DNA of 64,000 nt from contig JAGAUA010000038.1 of the NCBI GenBank assembly GCA_017847885.1, forward strand, positions 99,182 through 163,181. The letters run 5' to 3'. This document shows, one piece after another, positions 1-8,418 of the stretch. The notes under the pieces were generated by a model that ran no database searches, was not told the DNA's origin, and was given only the letters and a program-made list of their open reading frames with translations. Source of the DNA: Oscillospiraceae bacterium (lineage in GTDB: Bacteria; Bacillota; Clostridia; Oscillospirales; Ruminococcaceae). The position numbers were made by a program, and so were the translations under genes. How positions within the stretch are numbered: the stretch's first letter is position 1; each line of letters starts with the position of its first letter.

Positions 1-149
1 TGATAGGCGCAATGATGGTCATGACGGGCAAGTGGAAGAAGCCCGGCGTATACAACATCGAGGAATTTGACCCCGACCCGTTCATGGACGCTCTCAACAA
101 GTGGGGACTTCCATGGAAGGAGACCTTCGACCCCAAGCTGGTTGACTGA
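1..149 (+). CDS. Carboxynorspermidine synthase / saccharopine dehydrogenase family, C-terminal end (partial)
   Basis: The frame is open from the window edge and ends at TGA 147-149, giving 48 C-terminal residues. The motif FDPDPFMDALNKWGLPW near the end is typical of the C-terminus of bacterial saccharopine-dehydrogenase-like carboxynorspermidine synthases. These reductively condense aspartate semialdehyde with a diamine in norspermidine/spermidine synthesis. Only the tail is visible, so catalytic residues cannot be checked. A clean hairpin terminator follows at once, so this is probably the last gene of its unit. A lysine-pathway saccharopine dehydrogenase is the alternative. Confidence 0.7.
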   Translation, partial: IGAMMVMTGKWKKPGVYNIEEFDPDPFMDALNKWGLPWKETFDPKLVD

Positions 150-170
150 CAATTGACTGACAAAACCGAA

Positions 171-197
171 CGCACGGCAAAAGCCGTGCGTTTTTTT
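171..197. terminator. Rho-independent terminator, convergent genes
   Basis: An 8-bp perfect stem (CGCACGGC / GCCGTGCG, 171-178 and 183-190) with an AAAA loop is followed by seven T on the plus strand. It ends the carboxynorspermidine synthase transcript. It also lies just beyond the stop of the convergent phosphonate operon, although the T-tract is weaker in that direction. Confidence 0.9.
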
Positions 198-1953
198 ATT
201 CGCTGCATATTCTGTTTTTCACGTCCGAATAAATTTCAAATACATCCTTTTCGGTAAACGTGATTGCCGAATTTCCAAGCCGTTCGGTATTTACCCTTTT
301 TGCAAGCTCGGACGGGTCTGCGCCGCTAAGGTCAAAGGGGTGCATAAGCTTCATATTCGTATATATTTCCGTGAGGCGGTCGGATATGCTTTGATTTTCG
401 CTGCACTCCAGCGCGGTGCAAATTCGGTCAAGAACGTCACTTTGGCAGGAAGCCTTTTCAACCTGCCTAAACGCGGAAATAAGGCAAAGCGCCGCTGCCT
501 GTCCGTGGCGGACTCCGTAATTCGTTGTGAGCGAGTAGCTCATTGCGTGTCCCACGGCTGTTTTGGTTATGCTTATGGCTTTTCCCGCATAATACGACGC
601 GGCAAATATCTCGTCATAGACCGAGGTATTTCCCACCACAAAATCAGCGTAATTTTTCAGTATAAGCTTTATGGAATATACTGCATATCCCCTGCTTTCG
701 TCGTTTGAGCCTTTGGTCATCAGGCTTTCCACGCTATGGCAAAGCGCGTCAAGCAGCGATACTTTCCGCTGCTGTTCGTTCATGCTGTAAAGCAGCGTGC
801 TGTCAAGGACGGCATTTTCGGGCAGCAGCGTACTGTCCGCAATCGACCTCTTTGCCCCGTTTGAAGTGATTACCGAAAAAGGCGTGGCTTCACTTCCCGA
901 GCCTGCGGTGGTAGGCACCGCGATATGAACAAGGCTGCTTTTATTATTTCGGCAGAAATGGTATTTTACCGCCTTTGCTGTATCCATCGCGCTTCCGCCG
1001 CCTATGGATATCAGCATATCTCCGCCGTATTCCGCAAACGCTTTCAGCGCGCTTTCAACGCATTCGTCGTCGGGGTTTTCCACTACACCGAAGAACCTGC
1101 CTTCCTCCATGCCAAGCTCGCATAATAACGAGTCCACGGCGCTTCCCTTAATATGTCTGCCCGTTACAGCAAAGGGTCTTTTTGCGCCGTATCTTTCTAC
1201 AAGTGCTTTTAATGAGGATATCCCGAAGCATACTCCGCTGTCCGCCATGGAAATTTCTCTGCACACCCGTTCATAGTCCTGCGGCACGTCAATTTCGTTT
1301 ATGTAATATCCGCTGTAAGAGAGGGGATACACGGAAAGTCCGCCTGCAATTGCATTAAACGCATTCTCGGCATAAACGTCCGTAACGCCTTTTTCGACAA
1401 ACGCATTTACCTCATCAAGCCATTTTTGCACATCTTCCCTCGAAAGCTTATACATCGGCTGGAGCGCATAACAGCTGCCGCCCGAAATATTTACCCCAAC
1501 CTCCGCAAGGCGGCCGTTTTCTATCCTGCCCTTGAAATCCTTGTCGGGCTGTGCAATGTCGGGATTTACAAGGCAAAGGGATTTTCTGCTGTCGGAAAGT
1601 ATCTTCTCAACAAGGTGCTTATCAAAGACCAAGTCGCCGTGCAAAATCAGCATATCATCGTCAAGATATCTGCCTGCAAGGTGCATGGAATAGATATAAT
1701 TCGTCGACTCATAGAGGGGATTATTCACAAAGGTTACCTTTATTTCGGGGTGCAGCCTGCTTTCATCAAGCAGCTCCTGCTCGTATTTTCCCGTGGTAAC
1801 TACCGCTTCGGTTATCCCACATTCGGCAAGGATACGAAGCTGTCTTGCGAATATGCTTTCCCCGTCCCCAAGCTTTAAAAGGCATTTGGGACAGCTTTCC
1901 GTAAGCTTTCCCATTCTGCTGCCCGTACCCGAATTAAAAATCAAGGCTTTCAT
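196..1953 (-). CDS. Bifunctional phosphonate cytidylyltransferase - phosphonoacetaldehyde reductase (NTP transferase / Fe-ADH fusion)
   Basis: 585 aa. Residues 1-235 form a sugar-nucleotidyltransferase-like domain (NSGTGSRMG near the N-terminus, then a conserved K and an HGD metal site), as in PntC-type phosphonate cytidylyltransferases. Residues 245-585 form a group III iron-dependent alcohol dehydrogenase (GGGSAMDTAKA NAD loop; histidines in DALCHSVE, GHAMSY and GVRHGQ for the metal). With PEP mutase and phosphonopyruvate decarboxylase upstream, the dehydrogenase half should reduce phosphonoacetaldehyde to 2-hydroxyethylphosphonate. The N-terminal half should activate it as a CMP ester. Known PntC enzymes can be fused to an aminotransferase, which gives aminoethylphosphonate; here the partner is a reductase. 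ATG at 1953 overlaps the upstream stop (ATGA). A longer frame to 2064 lies wholly inside the upstream gene and was rejected. Confidence 0.85.
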   Translation of the reverse strand: MKALIFNSGTGSRMGKLTESCPKCLLKLGDGESIFARQLRILAECGITEAVVTTGKYEQELLDESRLHPEIKVTFVNNPLYESTNYIYSMHLAGRYLDDDMLILHGDLVFDKHLVEKILSDSRKSLCLVNPDIAQPDKDFKGRIENGRLAEVGVNISGGSCYALQPMYKLSREDVQKWLDEVNAFVEKGVTDVYAENAFNAIAGGLSVYPLSYSGYYINEIDVPQDYERVCREISMADSGVCFGISSLKALVERYGAKRPFAVTGRHIKGSAVDSLLCELGMEEGRFFGVVENPDDECVESALKAFAEYGGDMLISIGGGSAMDTAKAVKYHFCRNNKSSLVHIAVPTTAGSGSEATPFSVITSNGAKRSIADSTLLPENAVLDSTLLYSMNEQQRKVSLLDALCHSVESLMTKGSNDESRGYAVYSIKLILKNYADFVVGNTSVYDEIFAASYYAGKAISITKTAVGHAMSYSLTTNYGVRHGQAAALCLISAFRQVEKASCQSDVLDRICTALECSENQSISDRLTEIYTNMKLMHPFDLSGADPSELAKRVNTERLGNSAITFTEKDVFEIYSDVKNRICSE

Positions 1954-3059
1954 TTCATCATCTTCTCCATCAGTAATTTTTTGTTTTCCCGAGGCGTTAA
2001 TTTGGGTCTGCCCAAGTCGGGTCTTGAACCCTGTGCCGTGAATATCACCATTGCTGACCTGCAATTTTCGGCAAGCTGCTCCATGCCTTGCACGACCTCT
2101 TTTTCGTCCAATGCTGTGTATACGCTTTCAAAGCCGCAGTCCTTCAAAATCTCGGGGATATTGATGTCAAACCCCACGGTAGGCTGACCTCCGACTGACT
2201 CGTGCGCACCGTTATTTATAATGATATACCTGAAATTATCGCTCATGCTTGCGGCATTTACCGCAGCCGCGCCCATGTGCATAATAAACGCACCGTCGCC
2301 GTCAATGCAGTACACCTTTTTATCCGAAAAAAGGCTCATACCCAGCGCAATTGACGATGCATGACCCATTGACCCCACTGTAAGAAAATCGTTGCTGTGA
2401 CCGAAGCCGCTTCTCTCCCTTATCTCGTAAAGCTCACGGGAGGTCTTGCCCGTTGTGGACACGACAATATCGTCTGCTCCAAGCTTTTCTGTGATGACCT
2501 CAAGCGCCCGTTCCCTTGTAAGCGGATAATCCGCGGCAGAGGGCTTGTACCCATATTTGCCGAAGGTATTTTTCCGCACGATAAGCGCGACAGGCTTGCT
2601 TTGCTCCGACATATATTCAACGCAGCTTTTTATTTTTTCCTTATAATCGTCGTCGAGAATGAGCGTTTTTATGTCCAGCGCTTCAAGCAGGCTTTGCGTA
2701 ATTTTCCCCTGCTTTTTGTGCTGCGGCTCGTCGCTCGTGCCCGGCTCTCCCCTCCAGCCGATGAGCATAAGCAGCGGAATACCGTACACTTCCTCATCGG
2801 CAAGGGAAACCAGCGGATTTACGGCATTTCCTATCCCCGAATTCTGCATATACACAACGCAGGGCTTTCGTGCCGCAAGATAATATCCGCAGGCTATGCC
2901 TATTGCGTTGCCCTCGTTTGCGGCTGTGATATTATGCTTTTTGCCGCAGACATCGCTTATGCAGGCGCAAAGCTCCTTCAAAAGCGAGTCGGGTACTCCC
3001 GTAAAAAAATCCAGCCCGTTTTCTATGAGGTACTCCACAAATTCTTTTGTATTTATCAC
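1950..3059 (-). CDS. ppd: Phosphonopyruvate decarboxylase
   Basis: 369 aa, ThDP-dependent. It irreversibly decarboxylates phosphonopyruvate to phosphonoacetaldehyde, pulling the unfavourable PEP mutase equilibrium forward. The N-terminal half has the pyrimidine-binding E in AANEGNAIG (about residue 48). The C-terminal half carries the ThDP motif DGDGAFIMHMG with a downstream NN (about residues 254-281). Length and the GVPDSLLKEL start match the Ppd family. The start is GTG at 3059 with AGGA seven bases upstream. The stop overlaps the next gene by ATGA. It is separated from pepM by a 113-bp gap holding a long inverted repeat, the only real gap inside this operon. Sulfopyruvate decarboxylase is a related alternative but unlikely beside pepM. 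Confidence 0.9.
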   Translation of the reverse strand: MINTKEFVEYLIENGLDFFTGVPDSLLKELCACISDVCGKKHNITAANEGNAIGIACGYYLAARKPCVVYMQNSGIGNAVNPLVSLADEEVYGIPLLMLIGWRGEPGTSDEPQHKKQGKITQSLLEALDIKTLILDDDYKEKIKSCVEYMSEQSKPVALIVRKNTFGKYGYKPSAADYPLTRERALEVITEKLGADDIVVSTTGKTSRELYEIRERSGFGHSNDFLTVGSMGHASSIALGMSLFSDKKVYCIDGDGAFIMHMGAAAVNAASMSDNFRYIIINNGAHESVGGQPTVGFDINIPEILKDCGFESVYTALDEKEVVQGMEQLAENCRSAMVIFTAQGSRPDLGRPKLTPRENKKLLMEKMMK

Positions 3060-3104
3060 CGTTAGTTCCTGCTTTCCAAAGTATTGCTTTTTTCAGTCAT
3101 ACTA

Positions 3105-3174
3105 AAAACTGTACAAAAAATCGAGCATAATCTTGCGTATATGGATTATGCGAAGATTTTTTGTCTACAGTTTT
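3105..3174. repeat. Long imperfect inverted repeat between pepM and ppd
   Basis: Four matched arm segments are AAAACTGT/ACAGTTTT (3105-3112, 3167-3174), ACAAAAAATC/GATTTTTTGT (3113-3122, 3155-3164), and GCATAATC/GATTATGC (3125-3132, 3144-3151) around an 11-base loop, with small bulges between segments. The outer arm overlaps the pepM stop codon. In RNA it would fold into a stem of about 26 bp inside the operon. The A/T-rich outer segment gives a T-run on either strand, so it could act as a partial terminator, a stabilising processed end, or a small palindromic insertion. Confidence 0.8.
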
Positions 3175-4081
3175 ATTGGTTATTAGTATCAATAAGCTCA
3201 AGTATCGTTTTTACGGGCACGCAATAATTTTCGTCGGCATATTTGCTCCTGCCCTCGGCAAGTATCGACTCCGCGGTTTTTTTCATCGCAAGATACGCGC
3301 TGCGCATAAGCTGATTTGCATATATCACCATGTCCGCTCCCCTGTCATTCAGCTCCGTATCCGTAAATCCGTTGTATGCCGTGGGAATGAACACAAGCGG
3401 AACATGCGAAAACTCCGCTTTGAAAAGCTTTGCAAACTCAAATATGTCCGCGCCGTCAGACGAAGCGCTGTGAATAACGATACCGTCTGCGCCTGCTTCA
3501 ATATATTTTTCCGCACGGCTCATAGCCTCGCCGCAGCTTTCCCCCGCGATAAGACTTTCAAGCCGTGCAAATATCATAAAATCCTCCGTGCAAAGGGAAG
3601 CCTTGGCGCACCTTAGCTTATCCGCAAACACGTCCGCGTTTTCCATTGAATGAAGGCTTTTGTCGCCGTACAGGGAGTTTCGTTTGAGACCCGTTTTATC
3701 CTCGATGACCGCAGCGGATACCCCCAGCCTTTCAAGCGCGGCGGCGTAGCGGCAGAAATGCTCCGACGGACCGCCCGTATCCATATCAACGATGATCGGC
3801 TTTGAAGTGACCGAAAAAATATCGTTTATCGCTGCAATTTTTTCGCTCATATCCACAAATTCGTTATCGGGCTTGCCCTTGAAAGCCGCGTGGCATAAGC
3901 CGCTGAACCACAATGCGTCAAACTCTTTTGCGCTGCCGTTTTCGGAGTATGCCCTCACATTTTCGGCAATGATACCCTCAAGTCCGTTCACCGTTTCCAT
4001 TGCCCTTACAAGGCTTTTTTCCTTCAGCAAATTCCGCAGCTTGCTCCGCCTTTGCTCTGTTGAAATTTTTATCATGCTCAT
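3173..4081 (-). CDS. pepM: Phosphoenolpyruvate phosphomutase
   Basis: 302 aa. PEP mutase isomerises PEP to phosphonopyruvate, the C-P bond-forming first step of almost all phosphonate biosynthesis. The diagnostic loop IEDKTGLKRNSL (about residues 137-148) matches the PepM signature EDKxGxKxNS and separates it from isocitrate/methylisocitrate lyases. The Mg-binding VDMDTGG and RLESLIAG segments are also present. The alpha/beta barrel length is normal. The start overlaps the upstream stop (ATGA at 4078-4081), implying translational coupling with the LRAT-like gene. The stop sits in the inverted repeat that precedes ppd. Confidence 0.95.
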   Translation of the reverse strand: MSMIKISTEQRRSKLRNLLKEKSLVRAMETVNGLEGIIAENVRAYSENGSAKEFDALWFSGLCHAAFKGKPDNEFVDMSEKIAAINDIFSVTSKPIIVDMDTGGPSEHFCRYAAALERLGVSAAVIEDKTGLKRNSLYGDKSLHSMENADVFADKLRCAKASLCTEDFMIFARLESLIAGESCGEAMSRAEKYIEAGADGIVIHSASSDGADIFEFAKLFKAEFSHVPLVFIPTAYNGFTDTELNDRGADMVIYANQLMRSAYLAMKKTAESILAEGRSKYADENYCVPVKTILELIDTNNQ

Positions 4082-4716
4082 TCCTCTATTCCGCCGCAGA
4101 AAATCATACGCGCTATAAGCGTAAAAATTGTATGTATCCCCGTACTCACAAGCTCGCAGGCTGTCGGCTTTTCCATATATTTTTCGTACCCTGCCGAGGG
4201 TGTACGCCTGATATATCCCTCGAAATACTCATACCCTTTCAAGAGCGCGTCAATATCCTTTACGGAATATTTGAAGTAAGGTTTTTGCATATCGACTGCG
4301 CCCGAAAGCCCGATTATCTTTGCGGTAAAGGACATACAGTTATGCGCTTTGTATATTCTGAAACCGTGCAAAACCGGCATTGTCATCATTGAAAAAAGGT
4401 TGAAAAGCTGTTCGTTGTCATTTTCGCATTTGGAAATAAAGCGGATGATATCCTCATACCGCCCCTCGTCAACGGGAATTTCAAAAACCTTTGCCTTGAA
4501 TTTGCGGTACTTTCCGTAGGCGTAATAGTCGCGGTATTCGTGCATAAAGCCTGCGTCAAGGGGGGCAAAATGCCGCCTGCGCGAAAACGTGATAAAGTCG
4601 TTCAGCCGCTTGTCAAGGCACACCGCAATATGGGTGTATTCATATTTTGTGATTGTCCTTGCGGCAGCACCGAGAGCCGTGTGGGCTTTGATAAGTACAA
4701 TGTAAATCTTTTTCAT
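4078..4716 (-). CDS. LRAT/NlpC-P60-like (permuted papain fold) protein, possible lipid acyltransferase or hydrolase
   Basis: 212 aa. It does not match a family I can name with certainty. His29 in YTHIAV and Cys127 in HNCMSF have the order and local sequence of circularly permuted papain-fold enzymes. The NCxxF element recalls the NCEHF motif of LRAT/HRASLS phospholipid acyltransferases and YiiX-type proteins. The C-terminus (about 185-210) is hydrophobic and may associate with membrane. It overlaps both neighbours by ATGA, between the CDP-alcohol phosphatidyltransferase and pepM, so its product very probably works in the same pathway. Acyl transfer to, or deacylation of, the phosphonolipid is an inference. 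A cell-wall amidase is the alternative. Confidence 0.6.
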   Translation of the reverse strand: MKKIYIVLIKAHTALGAAARTITKYEYTHIAVCLDKRLNDFITFSRRRHFAPLDAGFMHEYRDYYAYGKYRKFKAKVFEIPVDEGRYEDIIRFISKCENDNEQLFNLFSMMTMPVLHGFRIYKAHNCMSFTAKIIGLSGAVDMQKPYFKYSVKDIDALLKGYEYFEGYIRRTPSAGYEKYMEKPTACELVSTGIHTIFTLIARMIFCGGIEE

Positions 4717-5384
4717 TTTTCTTCGTTTTTCAGCCGCTTGAAAAGCTGTATCTGCAAGCGGAACATTTCATAATATGTCGGAACAAGTCCGATAAAAATT
4801 ATCAGGTCGGCAATTTTTATATCCAATCCAAGCACGGAAAACAGCGTCTTTGACCCCATTATCATGCTTAAAACGGAAACCGCCGCGTAGGTCAGATGGG
4901 CTTCGATTGGTCCAAGACGGGGAAAAAGGAACTCGTTGAAATATATGATATAATTCATCGCCGTGACATTGACAATGCCGTAAACGGGTACCGCAAACGC
5001 CATGACCTCAATGTTTGCATAGGGCGAAAAGCCAAGAGCAAGCATAAGAAACGTTGAAAAAAGCACGTCTGTTATTAGGTCGAAATATGCTCCCGCTTTT
5101 GAGGACATATTCCTGCTTCGCGCAACGTATCCGTCCAAATCGTCGGCAACAAGATGCACTGCAAGCCCCAGCAGCGTGCCGATAAAAAACAGCGGCGAAA
5201 TATGCGTGAGAAGCGTTGACACAACGGCAAAAAGTCCCCCGAGAGCGCCGATAAGCGTTACCTGATTTGGGGTCATGCTTTCGGGGATATACTTGCCGAC
5301 GTGCTTGTAAAGGAACTGCTGAAACCCCGTTTCAAGCCTGCTGGGGATTATTTTTTTTACAGGATTTTTATAGTTGTCAGCCAT
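4713..5384 (-). CDS. CDP-alcohol phosphatidyltransferase family enzyme, predicted phosphonolipid synthase
   Basis: 223 aa integral membrane protein with about six hydrophobic segments. It contains the CDP-alcohol phosphatidyltransferase signature DG-x2-AR-x8-G-x3-D-x3-D (around residues 82-104, starting DDLDGYVAR). Family members displace CMP from a CDP-alcohol with another alcohol. In this operon the likely donor is CMP-hydroxyethylphosphonate and the acceptor diacylglycerol, giving a phosphonolipid as in the Kennedy pathway. ATG 5384 is chosen because it precedes the conserved start (MADNYKNPVKK). A TTG frame reaching back to 5438 would overlap the radical SAM gene and adds no conserved sequence. 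The stop overlaps the next ATG (ATGA). Confidence 0.85.
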   Translation of the reverse strand: MADNYKNPVKKIIPSRLETGFQQFLYKHVGKYIPESMTPNQVTLIGALGGLFAVVSTLLTHISPLFFIGTLLGLAVHLVADDLDGYVARSRNMSSKAGAYFDLITDVLFSTFLMLALGFSPYANIEVMAFAVPVYGIVNVTAMNYIIYFNEFLFPRLGPIEAHLTYAAVSVLSMIMGSKTLFSVLGLDIKIADLIIFIGLVPTYYEMFRLQIQLFKRLKNEEK

Positions 5385-5421
5385 GATATCATACCGTCTT
5401 TCCCGTGCTTCGGCGGACAGC

Positions 5422-6762
5422 TTATCCCCCGAAGCCAAACATATTTTTCAGAATTGTTCTAATGTAAAAGCCGTAGTCCACAAAATCGTAGATACCCTCA
5501 CGCCAGCCCTTGATAAACAGCTTTGCCGCAAGGATATGATAGTGAAAATAAAACTGTTTTACGCTCATATTCGAGGGCTTTGCAACAACGTGAAGGTAAT
5601 CCCAGTCGCAGGGTGCATCGGTTATCAGCCTGCTTTTGTACTGCTCCATAAGCTCCGAGGACATTTCGGGTGTAAAAATCGAAATGGCTGTATGCCTAAG
5701 TTTGTGAGACTTTATCCATTTGTACAGCTCTCTGAAATCACGGGGCTTGAAGTCAAGGTCTATGATAAACATACCCATAATGTTTATCCCCACATTGTTG
5801 AGTATCTCAACCGCAGAAATGTTGCAGGACATATCCGAAAGCTTGTTGTAATCGGAAAGATACCTGTCGCTTACGGCTTCAAGTCCCACGAGGATATAAT
5901 AGAAGCCTATCTCTTTGAGCTGCTTCATCAAGTCGGGGTGCCCCGAAATAAAATCTGCACGCCCATAGCAGACATACTTTTTGCGGATATTATTTTTCTT
6001 TATCAGCCTCACGAACTCCAATATTCTTTCGGCGTCCACAAGAAAATCATCGTCGATAATGTAGATATTTTCACATTCTATGCCCTTTATCTCTTCCACC
6101 ACGGAAGCAATGCTCCGCGCCGAATATACGCCGCAGTTAAGGCGGTTTCGGTAGCAGAATTTGCAGCGGTACGGGCAGCTGTATGCCGTGCGTACATGGG
6201 CGCAGGGAAGCAGCTCAAGGTAGCGGTATCTGTCCAAATGGGCGTAAAAATACGTCCTGTCGGGAACGGGAAGCCGCTCCGCGTCAAAAGGCTTCGGAGC
6301 GTTTTCCTGCCATATTCCGCCGCTTTTGAAGCATACCCCGTCAATCTCGGAAAGCGACTTGCCGCACAAAATATCCGCTATTGCAAACATGTCAAAAGAG
6401 GTCATGATGAAGTCAATGCTGTCCTCGTAAAAGTGCTTGTAATTATGCTGTGCATGAATTCCGCCTACAAATGTGGTACTGCCGCATATCTCCTTTGAAT
6501 TCGCGCAGTACTCCTTCATAAAGCTTTCCTGACGCGTCCTTCCGCACACATAAACATACCCCGGCATAAAGCTTTTCAGCTTTTCCGCAAGGCTGACCGT
6601 TTCCACCTGCCCGTCCCAGATATCGGGCTCATAGCCCATACTTTTCAGCATGGAGTATATGTACTCAAGCTCCAGCGGTTCGTTGTCGATTATCCCTGCG
6701 AAATTGTATTTGTTGCGGGAAATTTCGGGATGCACAAGCAGGAAACGTTTATTATGCTCCAC
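5422..6762 (-). CDS. B12-binding-domain-type radical SAM protein
   Basis: 446 aa. The N-terminal 130 residues resemble a cobalamin-binding Rossmann domain (LEYIYSMLKSMGYE, then VGGIHA). The radical SAM core follows, with the 4Fe-4S motif CPYRCKFC at about residue 198 and later strands such as IYIIDDDF and YILVGLEAVS. Class B enzymes of this layout methylate unactivated carbons or form C-C bonds in lipids and phosphonates. Here it could modify the headgroup (compare Fom3) or the acyl chains; the sequence does not decide. GTG at 6762 has an excellent AGGAGG site, with a 3-base gap from the ligase gene. It belongs to the phosphonolipid operon. Confidence 0.85.
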   Translation of the reverse strand: MEHNKRFLLVHPEISRNKYNFAGIIDNEPLELEYIYSMLKSMGYEPDIWDGQVETVSLAEKLKSFMPGYVYVCGRTRQESFMKEYCANSKEICGSTTFVGGIHAQHNYKHFYEDSIDFIMTSFDMFAIADILCGKSLSEIDGVCFKSGGIWQENAPKPFDAERLPVPDRTYFYAHLDRYRYLELLPCAHVRTAYSCPYRCKFCYRNRLNCGVYSARSIASVVEEIKGIECENIYIIDDDFLVDAERILEFVRLIKKNNIRKKYVCYGRADFISGHPDLMKQLKEIGFYYILVGLEAVSDRYLSDYNKLSDMSCNISAVEILNNVGINIMGMFIIDLDFKPRDFRELYKWIKSHKLRHTAISIFTPEMSSELMEQYKSRLITDAPCDWDYLHVVAKPSNMSVKQFYFHYHILAAKLFIKGWREGIYDFVDYGFYIRTILKNMFGFGG

Positions 6763-6765
6763 CCC

Positions 6766-8418
6766 TTACACCTCCTCGCAATTCAAAAGCTCGCTGTATG
6801 CAATTTTGCCCACCAAGGTTTTGGGCATATCCTTTACAAACGCCACCTCACGGGGCAGAGCGTACACGGCAATGTCCTTTTTCATAAGCCGATAAAGCTC
6901 TTTTTTTACGCGCTCTTTGTCGGCGTTTTCGTCTTTCAGCTTTACGTACGCCTTGACCTTCTGCCCCATTATCTCATCGGGAACACCTATCACCGCGCAT
7001 ACCAGCACATCGGGGTGAGAGTCGATAACATTTTCAATTATTTGCGGATAAATGTTGTAGCTTCCCGAAACTATCATGCGCTTTAGACGCTGTTTGAAGT
7101 ATATGTAGCCCTCCTCGTCCATATAGCCAAGGTCTCCCGTATGAAGCCACACATTTCCGTCGGAATGTATTCTGAGCGTTGCTTTGGTTTCCTCAGGCTC
7201 ATTCAGATAACCGAGCATGACTGTCGGTCCGCGGAGCAGTATCTCCCCCGTTTCTCCGCAGGGCATACTCTCTCCGCTTTCGGGGTCGGCTATCATATAA
7301 AAAGTGTCGGCATACGGCAGTCCCACGCTTTCCTTTTTGTCGGAATTTTCAGGGATAAGGCAGCTCCCCGTCACACATTCCGTAAGCCCGTACCCCTCAC
7401 GGACAGTACATTTGCAGCCACATTCGGCAAGCAGCCTGTTTAGCTTTTCCTTTGTGCTTGGGGACAGGGAATCTCCCCCCGAAATCACACATTTCAGAAA
7501 CGACAAGTCCTTCCCCTTAAAAGCGGTGCTGCGTATAAAGCTTTCATATATTGCTGGAACGCCAGCAATAACGTTGGGCTTGTATCTGAACAAAAGCTTG
7601 TGAAAATCACTTACCCCGAATTTCGGCAGGATAATTGCCGTGCCGCCGAAATTCAAGACTGTATGTATGCATACTCCGAGTCCGAAGCCGTGAAAAACAG
7701 GCATTACCGACAGCACCTTGTCGCCCTTTTCAAGGCAGCCGCAGCCGTCTATGCTCTGCATGGCAAGGGCGTTGAAATTGAGGTTTGAAAGCATAATTCC
7801 CTTGGGCTTGCCCGTTGTTCCGCCGCTGTAAAGAATTACTGCGCACTCATTTCCTTTGCCGTGATAAGCGGTCTTGCCGCCGTTTCCCCTCGCCTTGGAA
7901 ATAAAGCTGCGCCAATCGTATACATTTACGCCGCAGCTGCCTGCGGTTCGGTTTTTGAGGGAGTATGCGGCTTTCATCAGCAGCGGCATATAGTCCCCTG
8001 CCGATACAAGCACGGTATATTCCACATCGGTATTGGCAAGAGCCTTTTTCAGCTTTTCCCCGATAAGGTCTATCGCGATAACAATTCGGCTTTTGGATAT
8101 GCCGAGAAAGCGTGCAATCTCATTTTCCGACGACATTGGGTGTATCATATTTGCCACCGCGCCAAGCTTGTTTACGGCATAAAAAGCAATGACAGCCTGC
8201 GGAATATTGGGCAGGCATATTGAAACTGCGTCGTCCTTTTTTATTCCCAGCACGGAAAGAGCGTCTGCGCAAATGTTTATCTCACCCAGCAGGCGGCGGT
8301 AGGTAATTTTCCTGCCGAAATAATTCAGCGCAGTATATTCGGGATATTCCGCCATATTTGCGGAGAAAAAATCGTATATCGAGCAATCGGGATATTCAAG
8401 ATGACGGTGTCTGTTCAT
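6766..8418 (-). CDS. Acyl-CoA synthetase / AMP-dependent ligase
   Basis: 550 aa adenylate-forming enzyme. The AMP-binding P-loop YSGGTTGKPKG lies at about residue 205. GYGLTE and TGDLGYMDEEG follow, with the C-terminal catalytic lysine in PKTLVGKIAY, so all core motifs are intact. It should activate a carboxylic acid, probably a fatty acid, as acyl-AMP then acyl-CoA. Its gene overlaps the PlsC-like acyltransferase gene by 23 bp, which suggests it supplies that enzyme with an acyl donor for the phosphonolipid backbone. ATG 8418 has GGAG eight bases upstream; a TTG 21 bases earlier has no site. The true substrate cannot be read from sequence. Confidence 0.85.
   Translation of the reverse strand: MNRHRHLEYPDCSIYDFFSANMAEYPEYTALNYFGRKITYRRLLGEINICADALSVLGIKKDDAVSICLPNIPQAVIAFYAVNKLGAVANMIHPMSSENEIARFLGISKSRIVIAIDLIGEKLKKALANTDVEYTVLVSAGDYMPLLMKAAYSLKNRTAGSCGVNVYDWRSFISKARGNGGKTAYHGKGNECAVILYSGGTTGKPKGIMLSNLNFNALAMQSIDGCGCLEKGDKVLSVMPVFHGFGLGVCIHTVLNFGGTAIILPKFGVSDFHKLLFRYKPNVIAGVPAIYESFIRSTAFKGKDLSFLKCVISGGDSLSPSTKEKLNRLLAECGCKCTVREGYGLTECVTGSCLIPENSDKKESVGLPYADTFYMIADPESGESMPCGETGEILLRGPTVMLGYLNEPEETKATLRIHSDGNVWLHTGDLGYMDEEGYIYFKQRLKRMIVSGSYNIYPQIIENVIDSHPDVLVCAVIGVPDEIMGQKVKAYVKLKDENADKERVKKELYRLMKKDIAVYALPREVAFVKDMPKTLVGKIAYSELLNCEEV

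Noticed and set aside
5374..6498. Open frame of 374 codons on the plus strand
   Set aside because: It is fully antisense to the radical SAM gene, which has clear motifs. The antisense translation has no recognisable domain and no ribosome site.
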